From Arthrobacter sp. StoSoilB19 (GTDB lineage: Bacteria; Actinomycetota; Actinomycetes; Actinomycetales; Micrococcaceae), in the NCBI RefSeq assembly GCF_019977275.1, contig NZ_AP024650.1, positions 3,720,001 to 3,784,000 on the forward strand: a stretch of DNA of 64,000 bases, written 5' to 3'. The stretch's first letter is position 1. Each line of letters starts with the position of its first letter. A model generated the notes under the pieces. It saw only the letters and a program-made list of their open reading frames with translations, was not told the DNA's origin and did no database searches. This document shows, in pieces, positions 56,894 through 64,000 of this stretch. Both the position numbers and the translations under genes were made by a program.

Positions 56894-58270
56894 ATGGTCA
56901 CAGAAAACCCAAACCTGAAATATGCCGCCGCTGAGCCGCAGGGCCTGGTATCGGAGCTGGAGGTGGCGCCGGCTGAACTGCGCCGCACCTCCATTTCGTC
57001 GTTCCTTGGTTCCGCCTTGGAATACATGGACTTTACGCTCTACACCCTGGCGGCAGCGCTGGTCTTCGGGCCGCTCTTCTTCCCCAACACGGACCCGGCG
57101 ATGGCATTGATGGCGAGCTTTGCCGCCTTCGGTTCAGGGTTTCTCGTCCGGCCCCTGGGCGGGATCTACTTTGGCTACCTTGGCGACAAGTATGGGCGGA
57201 AATCCGTCCTGGTCATCACCGTGGGGATGATGGGTATCGCCACCTTGGGAATGGGTCTGTTGCCCACATTTGCCCAGATCGGGGTCGCGGCCCCAATCCT
57301 CCTTGTGCTCCTGCGGCTTATCCAGGGCTTCGGCGCGGGCGCGGAGCTATCCGGGGCCTCGCTGCTGCTGGTGGAATCCGCTCCTTCCGGTAAGCGCGGC
57401 TTTTACGGCGCCGTGGTGGCACTTGGAACTGCGACCGGTGTGCTGTTGGCCAGCGGACTGTGGCTGCTGCTCTCGCAGATGCCCAAGGACGATTTCCTTG
57501 CCTGGGGATGGCGTATTCCCTTCCTGCTCAGCGTCGGTACCACCCTAGTGGCGCTCTACCTTCGTCGCAGCGTGAGCGAATCACCGGTCTTCGAGGCGGT
57601 CAAGGCGCGGCGTGCCGCAGCACGTCTGGAAGCCAGGCAGCAAAGCATCTGGCGTGACGCCGCGGATGCCAAAAAGGCCTTCCTCGTCTCACTGGGTATC
57701 AAACTCGGCGAAAACGGTTCGGTCTACCTCGTCAAGGGCTTCCTTATCGGCTGGACGGTATCGGTGTTGAAAATGGACGCAAACCTCGTCACCACCGGTG
57801 TAACACTCGGCTCCGTCCTGGGCGTGGCCACAGTCTTGCTGACCGGGAAGCTCACTGACCGATTCGGCCGCCGCAGGGTCTGGCTCTGGCTCTCCGGATT
57901 CCAGTTTGCCTTTACGATTCCCGCGATGCTGATGATCGAAACGCGTAACCCTGTGCTGGTGGCCCTGGTCTTCGTCATCTTCGTTGGCGGTCCACTGCCG
58001 AATCTGTACGGCGTGGAGTCAACCTGGCTGGTGGAAATGTTCGGGTCCAAACGCCGCTTTTCCTTCATGACCACGGTCAAGGAAATCGGCGCCGTCCTGT
58101 CCGGCGGTCTCGGCCCCATCATTGCAGCCAGCGTCGTTGCTGCGACCGGGCCGGGGTGGATCCCGGTAGCCGGAATCCTCATGGCCTACGCTGCGATCGG
58201 TATTGTGGCAGGGTTTTTTGCGCCGGAAACCAAGGGCCGGGACCTCAATGCGGAGGCCGACGCTTTCTAA
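56894..58270 (+). CDS. MHS-type MFS transporter, probable dicarboxylate importer
   Basis: The 458-residue product has the MHS pattern SSFLGSALEYMDFTLYTLAAALVF, FGYLGDKYGRKSVL, RLIQGFGAGAELSGASLLLVESAP and twelve hydrophobic segments. It closes the operon and is followed by a hairpin. ATG 56894 has AGGGAGAAA upstream. Glutarate or a similar dicarboxylate is the contextual substrate. Confidence 0.9.
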   Translation: MVTENPNLKYAAAEPQGLVSELEVAPAELRRTSISSFLGSALEYMDFTLYTLAAALVFGPLFFPNTDPAMALMASFAAFGSGFLVRPLGGIYFGYLGDKYGRKSVLVITVGMMGIATLGMGLLPTFAQIGVAAPILLVLLRLIQGFGAGAELSGASLLLVESAPSGKRGFYGAVVALGTATGVLLASGLWLLLSQMPKDDFLAWGWRIPFLLSVGTTLVALYLRRSVSESPVFEAVKARRAAARLEARQQSIWRDAADAKKAFLVSLGIKLGENGSVYLVKGFLIGWTVSVLKMDANLVTTGVTLGSVLGVATVLLTGKLTDRFGRRRVWLWLSGFQFAFTIPAMLMIETRNPVLVALVFVIFVGGPLPNLYGVESTWLVEMFGSKRRFSFMTTVKEIGAVLSGGLGPIIAASVVAATGPGWIPVAGILMAYAAIGIVAGFFAPETKGRDLNAEADAF

Positions 58271-58278
58271 TCCCACGG

Positions 58279-58316
58279 AGCGTACGACGGCGGGTGGACA
58301 CCCGGCGTCGTACGCT
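58279..58316 (+). terminator. Hairpin terminator, ACGACGGCGGG family
   Basis: AGCGTACGACG (58279-58289) pairs with CGTCGTACGCT (58306-58316), inner CGGGT/ACCCG, and TTTCGTTT follows. It ends the dicarboxylate operon 9 nt after the transporter stop. Confidence 0.88.
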
Positions 58317-58517
58317 TTCGTTTGCAGGGGGACGGGGGTTCGATTCCGCCGTCTTGTCGTTCGGTCTTCGTTGCGAATGAATGCAACATGACGTCAGCTA
58401 CTACCTGGTTGCGTGAGAATGTCGCTCCCCGGATGTAAGTTTTGCAGCAGCAGCTTTGAAATTTGCTGACGGGCACGTGGTGGCGTCCGGCTACAGGAAA
58501 CTTACTGGGGGTAGGAC

Positions 58518-59609
58518 ATGGAATTCGCGGAGAAGCTTTCAGCTTTGGCGGCAAAGGTGCGTCAGCAGCGGGATGTGATCCAGACAGAAGAGGCAACTAA
58601 GAATGCCTTCGTGATGCCGTTCATTTCGACAATTCTCGGCTACGACGTGTTCAATCCTCTGGAGGTTGTCCCGGAATTCATCGCCGACGTGGGGCTCAAG
58701 AAGGGTGAGAAGATCGACTACGCCATCGTCAAGGACGGCGAAGTGCAGATCCTGATTGAGTGCAAGAAATCCACGGAGCCCGTGAAGATCGAGCATGCAT
58801 CACAGCTCTTCCGCTACTTTGCCGTCACCAACGCGCGGATCGCCATCCTTACCAATGGCGAGGTGTACCAGTTCTTTACGGACCTCGACGCACCAAATCG
58901 TATGGATGCCAAGCCTTTCCTAGTGCTGGATTTGAACGACATCGACCAGTCACTTATCCCAGAACTGCAGAAGCTTTCCAAGGACGTTTTCGACCTCGAC
59001 TCGATCATCAGCGCCGCGGGTGAACTGAAATACATCGGCGAACTGAAGCGGACCCTGGCTGCACAGTTCAAGGAGCCTGAAGATGAATGGGTCAAGTTCC
59101 TCACAGCCAGGGTCTATTCGGGACCGTACACGCAAAAAGTGCGGGAGCAGTTCACAACGCTGGTGGGGAAGGCCACCAAGCAATTCCTTAATGACCAGGT
59201 GAACGAGCGGCTGAAGAAGGCCCTCGGCAACCCTGGATTCCCGCAAACTGAGGACACAGCCGCCCCCTTGGCGGTCACCAGCGCCCCAGTAGCCGAAGCC
59301 GATCTCGCTGAAGCCGATGGGCTGGAGACGACGCTTGAGGAAATTGAGGGCTACCAGATCGTGCGTGCAATTGTCTGCAGCGAGGTCAAACCGGCACGCG
59401 TGGCTCAGCGTGATGCAAAGTCCTATTTCGCGGTGCTCCTCGACGACAACAACCGTAAGCCCATTGCGCGGCTGCACTTTAACCGAACCCAGAAATACAT
59501 CGGCATCTTCGACGACAGCAAGGAAGAGACTCGGGTTCCCATCAACTCCCTTGAGGAGATCTACGAGCACACGGAAGCACTGCGGGCGACCGTAAAAAGC
59601 TACCTCTGA
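58518..59609 (+). CDS. Solitary HsdR_N/COG4748-type restriction endonuclease-like protein
   Basis: The 363-residue product has an N-terminal type I restriction R-subunit nuclease domain (about 1-145): EATKNAFVMPFISTILGYDVF, VVPEF, then a PD-(D/E)xK site with Asp67 (KIDYAIV), Glu81 and Lys83 (LIECKK). The rest (about 150-363) is helical, then a Glu/Ala-rich linker and a C-terminal domain (about 275-360, YQIVRAIVCSEVKPARVAQRDAKSYFAVLLDD). No methylase, specificity or helicase gene is near. It may be a stand-alone defence or DNA-sensing nuclease. GGGGGTAGGAC precedes the ATG. Confidence 0.85.
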   Translation: MEFAEKLSALAAKVRQQRDVIQTEEATKNAFVMPFISTILGYDVFNPLEVVPEFIADVGLKKGEKIDYAIVKDGEVQILIECKKSTEPVKIEHASQLFRYFAVTNARIAILTNGEVYQFFTDLDAPNRMDAKPFLVLDLNDIDQSLIPELQKLSKDVFDLDSIISAAGELKYIGELKRTLAAQFKEPEDEWVKFLTARVYSGPYTQKVREQFTTLVGKATKQFLNDQVNERLKKALGNPGFPQTEDTAAPLAVTSAPVAEADLAEADGLETTLEEIEGYQIVRAIVCSEVKPARVAQRDAKSYFAVLLDDNNRKPIARLHFNRTQKYIGIFDDSKEETRVPINSLEEIYEHTEALRATVKSYL

Positions 59610-59753
59610 TCTTTTGGGGGCCACCAGGCGCCGTACCCACCAGCGCCAAAGCCTTCATCGCCTCAGGACATAAGTGGCCATTGGGCTCATTCGCCGTGCC
59701 ATTCAGTACTGAAATTGGCAGTTTGGAACTCGATTCCAGCTGGCAGCCAGGTC

Positions 59754-61790
59754 CTAAACCTCCGCAACCGGCGCAGCGAACTGGGCCTCGTACAGCCGTG
59801 CGTAAGCCCCGCCGGCGGCCAGCAGTGATGAGTGGGTCCCCTGCTCCACGATCCGGCCGGCCTCCATCACCAGGATGAGGTCGGCGTCGCGGATCGTGGA
59901 CAGGCGGTGCGCGATCACAAAGGACGTCCGGTCTGACCGCAGGGCGCTCATGGCCTTCTGCACCAGCACCTCGGTCCGGGTGTCCACCGAAGACGTCGCC
60001 TCGTCCAGGATCAAAACAGAGGGCCGCGCCAGGAAGGCCCGCGCGATGGTCAGCAGCTGCTTCTCACCCGCTGACACGTTGGAGCCTTCGTCGTCCAGCA
60101 CGGTGTCGTACCCTTCGGGCAGCGACTTCACGAACCGGTCCACATACGTCGCCCGCGCCGCCTCCAGAATTTCGTCCGAAGACGCAGCGGGCCGGCCGTA
60201 GGCAATGTTGTCCCGGATGGTCCCGCCGAACAGCCACGTGTCCTGCAGCACCATCCCCATCCGCGAGCGCAGGTCGTTCCGGGTCATGGTGGTGATGTCC
60301 ACGCCGTCCAACGTGATCCGGCCGGCATCCAGCTCGTAGAACCGCATCATCAGGTTCACCAGCGTGGTCTTGCCCGCCCCCGTCGGCCCCACAATGGCCA
60401 CCGTCTGCCCCGGCTCCGCCACCAAAGACAACCCGGAAATCAGAGGCTTGTCCGGCGAATACGAGAAGGACACGTCCTCGAACACCAGCCGCCCGCGCCC
60501 GGCACCATCAGGACTCTGCAAAGAAGCACCCACAGGATCGGCAGACTGTTCCTCCGTATCCAACAACTCGAACACCCGCTCAGCCGACGCAACGCCGGAC
60601 TGCAGCAGGTTGGCCATCGAGCCGAGCTGCGCCAGAGGCTGGGTGAACTGCCGCGAGTACTGGATGAACGCCTGCACGTCACCCAACTGCATGGCCCCGG
60701 ACGCAACCTGCAGGCCGCCCACCACGGCGATCCCCACGTACACCAGGTTCCCGATGAACGTCATGGCCGGCATGATCAGCCCGGAAATGAACTGCGCCCC
60801 GAAACTCGCCTCATACAGCTCCACGTTTTTCTGCCGGAACCGCTCCCCCACCTCGCGCTGCCGGCCGAACACCTTTACCAGTGCATGCCCGGTGTAGGTC
60901 TCCTCAATCTGCCCATTCAGCTCACCGGTGTTCTTCCACTGCTGCACAAACAGCTTCTGCGAGCGCTTGGCAATCAGCGCCGTGATCCCCAGCGTCAGCG
61001 GAATGGTCACCAGCGCGATCAGCGCCAGCGTCGGGGACAGGATGAACATCATCACCAACACGCCCACCACCGTCAGCAACGACGTCACCGCCTGGCTGAT
61101 GGACTGCTGCAGGCTCTGCGAAATGTTGTCCACGTCGTTGGTCACCCGGCTGAGCAGCTCACCGCGCTGGATCGAGTCGAAATACCGCAGCGGCAGCCGG
61201 TTGATCTTCGCCTCGATCTTCTCGCGCAGCCCAAACACCGTCCGCTGCACCACGCCGTTCAGAACATACGCCTGCCCCCACATGAACGCCGACCCCAGCA
61301 CGTACAGCACCAGCGCCCACGTCAGCACGCTGGCCAGCGCCGCAAAGTCGATCCCCGCACCCGGCGTCAGCGTCATGGCGCCCAGCATGTCCGCCTTCTG
61401 GTTCTCCCCCGCCGCCCGCAGCTGCGCAATCAGTTGCGCCTGCGTCATCCCCGGCGGCAGCTGCTTGGACACCACACCGGCGAAAATCAGGTTGGTGCCC
61501 TCGCCGAGCAGCCGCGGCCCAATCACCTGCAGCACTACGCCCGCCACGGCCATTACCAGCACCAGCACCAGCCAGAGCCGTTCCGGCCGCAGGGTGCCCA
61601 GCAGCCGTTTGGCCGAACCGCCGAAGTTCATCGCCTTCTCTGTCGGGACGTTCATCCCGGCAAACGGTCCGCCGTGCCCTGGGCCGCCGCGCGGCCGGGG
61701 AATGCGTACGACGTCGGCCTGGCCGGCTCCGGAGCCGGGCCCGGTTTTGGTGCCGCGAGCGGGACGGGTCCCCGGGTGTTGGGTGCTCAT
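59754..61790 (-). CDS. ABC exporter half-transporter, catalytic subunit
   Basis: The 678-residue product has a Pro/Gly-rich N-terminus, six transmembrane helices (about 75-395) and a nucleotide-binding domain with Walker A GPTGAGKTT, a noncanonical signature NVSAGEKQLL (instead of LSGGQ), Walker B VLILDEATSSVD with the catalytic Glu, and the switch His (VIAHRLSTI). It pairs with the following half-transporter, overlapping by ATGA. A multidrug or lipid exporter is likely. Confidence 0.93.
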   Translation of the reverse strand: MSTQHPGTRPARGTKTGPGSGAGQADVVRIPRPRGGPGHGGPFAGMNVPTEKAMNFGGSAKRLLGTLRPERLWLVLVLVMAVAGVVLQVIGPRLLGEGTNLIFAGVVSKQLPPGMTQAQLIAQLRAAGENQKADMLGAMTLTPGAGIDFAALASVLTWALVLYVLGSAFMWGQAYVLNGVVQRTVFGLREKIEAKINRLPLRYFDSIQRGELLSRVTNDVDNISQSLQQSISQAVTSLLTVVGVLVMMFILSPTLALIALVTIPLTLGITALIAKRSQKLFVQQWKNTGELNGQIEETYTGHALVKVFGRQREVGERFRQKNVELYEASFGAQFISGLIMPAMTFIGNLVYVGIAVVGGLQVASGAMQLGDVQAFIQYSRQFTQPLAQLGSMANLLQSGVASAERVFELLDTEEQSADPVGASLQSPDGAGRGRLVFEDVSFSYSPDKPLISGLSLVAEPGQTVAIVGPTGAGKTTLVNLMMRFYELDAGRITLDGVDITTMTRNDLRSRMGMVLQDTWLFGGTIRDNIAYGRPAASSDEILEAARATYVDRFVKSLPEGYDTVLDDEGSNVSAGEKQLLTIARAFLARPSVLILDEATSSVDTRTEVLVQKAMSALRSDRTSFVIAHRLSTIRDADLILVMEAGRIVEQGTHSSLLAAGGAYARLYEAQFAAPVAEV

Positions 61791-63535
61791 ACCGTTTCCT
61801 CCGCTGCCAGCTGGGACGAAACAATCTCACGGTACGTCTCGGATGTCTCCAGCAACTCATGGTGCGTGCCGTGCGCAACGATCCTGCCGTCGTCGAGCAC
61901 CATAATCTGGTCCGCGTCAACGATGCTGGACACGCGCTGGGCGATGATGACCATGGTGGCACCGGCAGTGCTGCGCTTGAGCGCCTGGCGCAGCCGGGCG
62001 TCGGTGCCGGTGTCCAGGGACGAGAACGAGTCGTCAAAGATGTAGAGCTCGGGCCGCTTCACCAGGGCCCGGGCGATGGCCAGCCGCTGCCGCTGCCCGC
62101 CGGAGACGTTGGTGCCGCCCTGCGAGATCGCCGCGTCCAGCCCATCCTCCATCTGCTCCACGAAGTCCCGGGCCTGGGCGATCTCCAGCGCGGTCCACAG
62201 CTCGTCCTCGGTGGCGTCCGGGTTGCCGTACAGGAGGTTGCTGCGCACGGTGCCGGAAAACAGGTAGGGCCGCTGTGGCACCAGGCCGATGTGCCCCCAG
62301 AGCAGGTCCGGGTCCAGGTCCCTGACGTCCACTCCGTCCATCAGCACCGCGCCGGAGGTGACGTCGAAGAGCCGTGGCATCAGGTTCACCAGCGTGGTCT
62401 TGCCGGAGCCGGTGCTGCCGATGATCGCGGTCGTCTGCCCAGCGCGGGCAGTGAAGCTGATGCCTGACAGAACCGGCTGGTCGGCACCCGGGTAGGCGAA
62501 TCCGACGTCGCGCATCTCCAGCTCGCCGCGCCGCTGCCTGCCGGCGAACGCCGCGCTGGTGACCGGGTTCTCCGGCGGCAGGACGCTGGAGCTGGTGCCC
62601 AGCACCTCGCCGATACGGTCCGCGGACACCGACGCGCGCGGGATCATCACCGCCATGAAGGTAGCCATCATGACGGACATGAGGATCTGCATCAGGTAGC
62701 TCAAGAACGCGATCAGGGTGCCCACCTGCATGGACTGGTCCTCGATCCGGAAGGCGCCGAACCAGATAACCGCCACGCTGGATACGTTCAGGATCAGCAT
62801 GACGGTGGGGAACATCAGCGCCATCAGGCGTCCGGCGCGGAGGGCAACGTCCGTGACGTCCGTGTTGGCCTGGGCGAACCGCGCCGTTTCCATGTCCTCC
62901 CGCACGAATGCCCGCACCACGCGGATGCCCGCGAGCTGTTCGCGCAGCACGCGGTTCACGGTGTCGATCCGGGCCTGCATCTTGCGGAACAGCGGCACCA
63001 TCCGCGTGACAATGAGCCCGACGGCGATCAGCAGCACCGGGACACACACGGCAATGAGCCAGGACAGCTGGGCGTCCTGCCGGATGGCCATGATCACGCC
63101 GCCGATGCTGAGCATGGGCGCGGCCACCATAAGCGTGGCGGACATCAGCACCAGCTGCTGGACCTGCTGGACGTCATTGGTGGACCTGGTGATCAGGCTC
63201 GGGGCGCCGAAGCGGGTGACCTCCTGCTCGGAAAACTCGCTCACGCGGTCAAAGATGGCGCCGCGCAGGTCCCGGCCCAGGCCCATCGCGGCCTTGGCAC
63301 CGAAGTACACGGCCACCACGGCGCAGGCGATCTGCGCGAGGGTGATGAGCAGCATGACGCTGCCCGTGGACATGATGTAGGCGGTGTCGCCGCGGGCCAC
63401 ACCCTGGTCAATGATGTCCGCGTTCAGCGTTGGCAGGTACAGCGACGCGATGGACTGCGCCAGCTGGAAAACCACGACGGCGACCAGCAGCGGCCGGTGC
63501 GGCCGCAGGTATTCGACAAGCAACTTCCAGAGCAT
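61787..63535 (-). CDS. ABC exporter half-transporter, degenerate-site subunit
   Basis: The 582-residue product has six transmembrane helices (about 15-310) and a nucleotide-binding domain with Walker A GSTGSGKTT, canonical signature NVSGGQRQRLA, and Walker B LYIFDDSFSSLD in which the catalytic Glu is replaced by Asp. The switch His is replaced by Gln (IIAQRVSSI). These changes are the mark of the noncatalytic half of heterodimeric exporters such as TM287/288 and BmrCD. It lies first in the operon and is coupled to the partner gene by ATGA. Confidence 0.93.
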   Translation of the reverse strand: MLWKLLVEYLRPHRPLLVAVVVFQLAQSIASLYLPTLNADIIDQGVARGDTAYIMSTGSVMLLITLAQIACAVVAVYFGAKAAMGLGRDLRGAIFDRVSEFSEQEVTRFGAPSLITRSTNDVQQVQQLVLMSATLMVAAPMLSIGGVIMAIRQDAQLSWLIAVCVPVLLIAVGLIVTRMVPLFRKMQARIDTVNRVLREQLAGIRVVRAFVREDMETARFAQANTDVTDVALRAGRLMALMFPTVMLILNVSSVAVIWFGAFRIEDQSMQVGTLIAFLSYLMQILMSVMMATFMAVMIPRASVSADRIGEVLGTSSSVLPPENPVTSAAFAGRQRRGELEMRDVGFAYPGADQPVLSGISFTARAGQTTAIIGSTGSGKTTLVNLMPRLFDVTSGAVLMDGVDVRDLDPDLLWGHIGLVPQRPYLFSGTVRSNLLYGNPDATEDELWTALEIAQARDFVEQMEDGLDAAISQGGTNVSGGQRQRLAIARALVKRPELYIFDDSFSSLDTGTDARLRQALKRSTAGATMVIIAQRVSSIVDADQIMVLDDGRIVAHGTHHELLETSETYREIVSSQLAAEETV

Positions 63536-63691
63536 ACGTACAAGCCCTCACCTGACGGAGTGTCCACAAACGTGGTGCGAAGGTCAGTGTACGTCCGGAG
63601 GCTGGGACTTAACCGGGGGTTTGAGCCAGAACTTTCAGGGTTCACTGACGGCGTACGCGGGCCCTCCGATCAGCTCTTTTGGCCTCCTTGA

Positions 63692-64000
63692 TCAGGGAAT
63701 CAGGCTATCGGCGCGGTAGCGGTCGAACAGGGCCGTGAAGGAATCCAGCGTCCGCCGGTATCCCATGAAGCCGGCGTCCCGGCTCTTGCCCATGTCCGTC
63801 ACCACCTCGATGCCGCGTCCCAGGTCGCCGTCCGTGTGCCACCAGGATGCCACCCGGTCCAGCTCCGGCTCGCTGAGGTTGTGGTGGGCGGCGAGCTGCC
63901 GCCACTGGTCCCCGCGCCCCGCCATGGACTGCTCCAGGGGACGGGGCTCTCCCTGATACCCCTCCCACTCCACGCCGAAGTAGGCGGCGAGTTTCGGCCA
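63692..64000 (-). CDS. C-terminal part of a PRISE-type SDR reductase, cut by the window edge
   Basis: The frame is open to the window edge (WPKLAAYFGVEWEGYQGEPR before the internal ATG at 63973). It ends SWWHTDGDLGRGIEVVTDMG then KSRDAGFMGYRRTLDSFTAL, similar to the C-terminus of progesterone-5beta-reductase/iridoid synthase-like (PRISE) SDRs, where a KS-x-GF-x-G-x-R pattern is conserved. About 103 residues are visible. The Rossmann domain and start lie outside. Confidence 0.75.
   Translation of the reverse strand, partial: WPKLAAYFGVEWEGYQGEPRPLEQSMAGRGDQWRQLAAHHNLSEPELDRVASWWHTDGDLGRGIEVVTDMGKSRDAGFMGYRRTLDSFTALFDRYRADSLIP

Noticed and set aside
58334..58350. Complete tRNA or tmRNA gene
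   Set aside because: Only a T-arm-like GGGGGTTCGATTCCGCC is present, with a G-G mismatch in its stem; no acceptor, D or anticodon arm fits around it. Kept only as a weak remnant in a finding.
58370..58387. Third GTTGC/GCAAC dyad as an IclR operator
   Set aside because: Spacing is N8 rather than N7 and it lies far from the creatine module; probably chance.
63564..63575. CCAC-AAAC-GTGG dyad upstream of the ABC exporter as an operator
   Set aside because: Arms of only four bases, common in such GC-rich DNA, and no adjacent regulator gene.
1..64000. CRISPR arrays, IS elements, prophage genes
   Set aside because: No regularly spaced repeats, transposase motifs, integrase or phage structural genes were seen on either strand.

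Overview
The window is high-GC DNA with Shine-Dalgarno starts, many 1-4 nt ATGA/TGATG gene overlaps, Tat signals, DUF222-HNH, PucR, IclR and MmyB-type regulators and I-shaped hairpin terminators. This fits a soil actinobacterium of the Micrococcaceae (Arthrobacter/Pseudarthrobacter type). That placement is inferred from protein character only. I saw no rRNA, intact tRNA, CRISPR array, IS element or phage module; it looks like chromosomal catabolic territory.

Layout. 1-4.8 kb: MpaB/DUF2236 oxygenase, lipoprotein, ilvD and a divergent MmyB-type regulator. 4.8-9.1 kb: PuuE-like deacetylase, NCS1 permease and PucR regulator (cyclic amide/purine-type nitrogen use). 9.6-12.7 kb: stress island (Usp, DUF4383, Hsp20, beta-CASP nuclease) with a DosR-box-like dyad. 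12.7-16.6 kb: creatine module (IclR regulator, creatinase, MHS transporter) with two matching dyads. 16.6-20.7 kb: membrane and small proteins and an ArsR/SRPBCC pair with an operator-filled promoter. 20.8-24.1 kb: pectin operon (PL1 lyase plus a CE12-CE8 fusion). 24.1-35 kb: eight-gene minus-strand operon behind a LysR regulator, with a QsuD-like quinate/shikimate dehydrogenase and several unusual redox enzymes. 35-41.3 kb: VOC protein, lysine-rich small protein, patatin with a 17-codon leader ORF, GNAT, and a LacI/aldolase/MFS module. 41.4-49 kb: SRPBCC and four secreted phosphoesterases around a DUF222-HNH protein. 49-58.3 kb: apparent glutarate/short-chain dicarboxylate module (GcdH, LysR, class III CoA-transferase, thioesterase, second acyl-CoA dehydrogenase, SDR, thiolase, MaoC, MHS transporter). 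58.5-59.6 kb: solitary HsdR_N-type protein. 59.7-63.5 kb: heterodimeric ABC exporter. The window ends inside a PRISE-type SDR gene.

How the genes work together. Most blocks are self-contained transporter-enzyme-regulator units for a nutrient: creatine, pectin, quinate/shikimate-like rings, sugar acids, organic phosphate, dicarboxylates. The two most interesting are the eight-gene ring-compound operon and the R-stereospecific glutarate-type operon. A family of long hairpins sharing a GACGACGGCGGG-type core ends many units.
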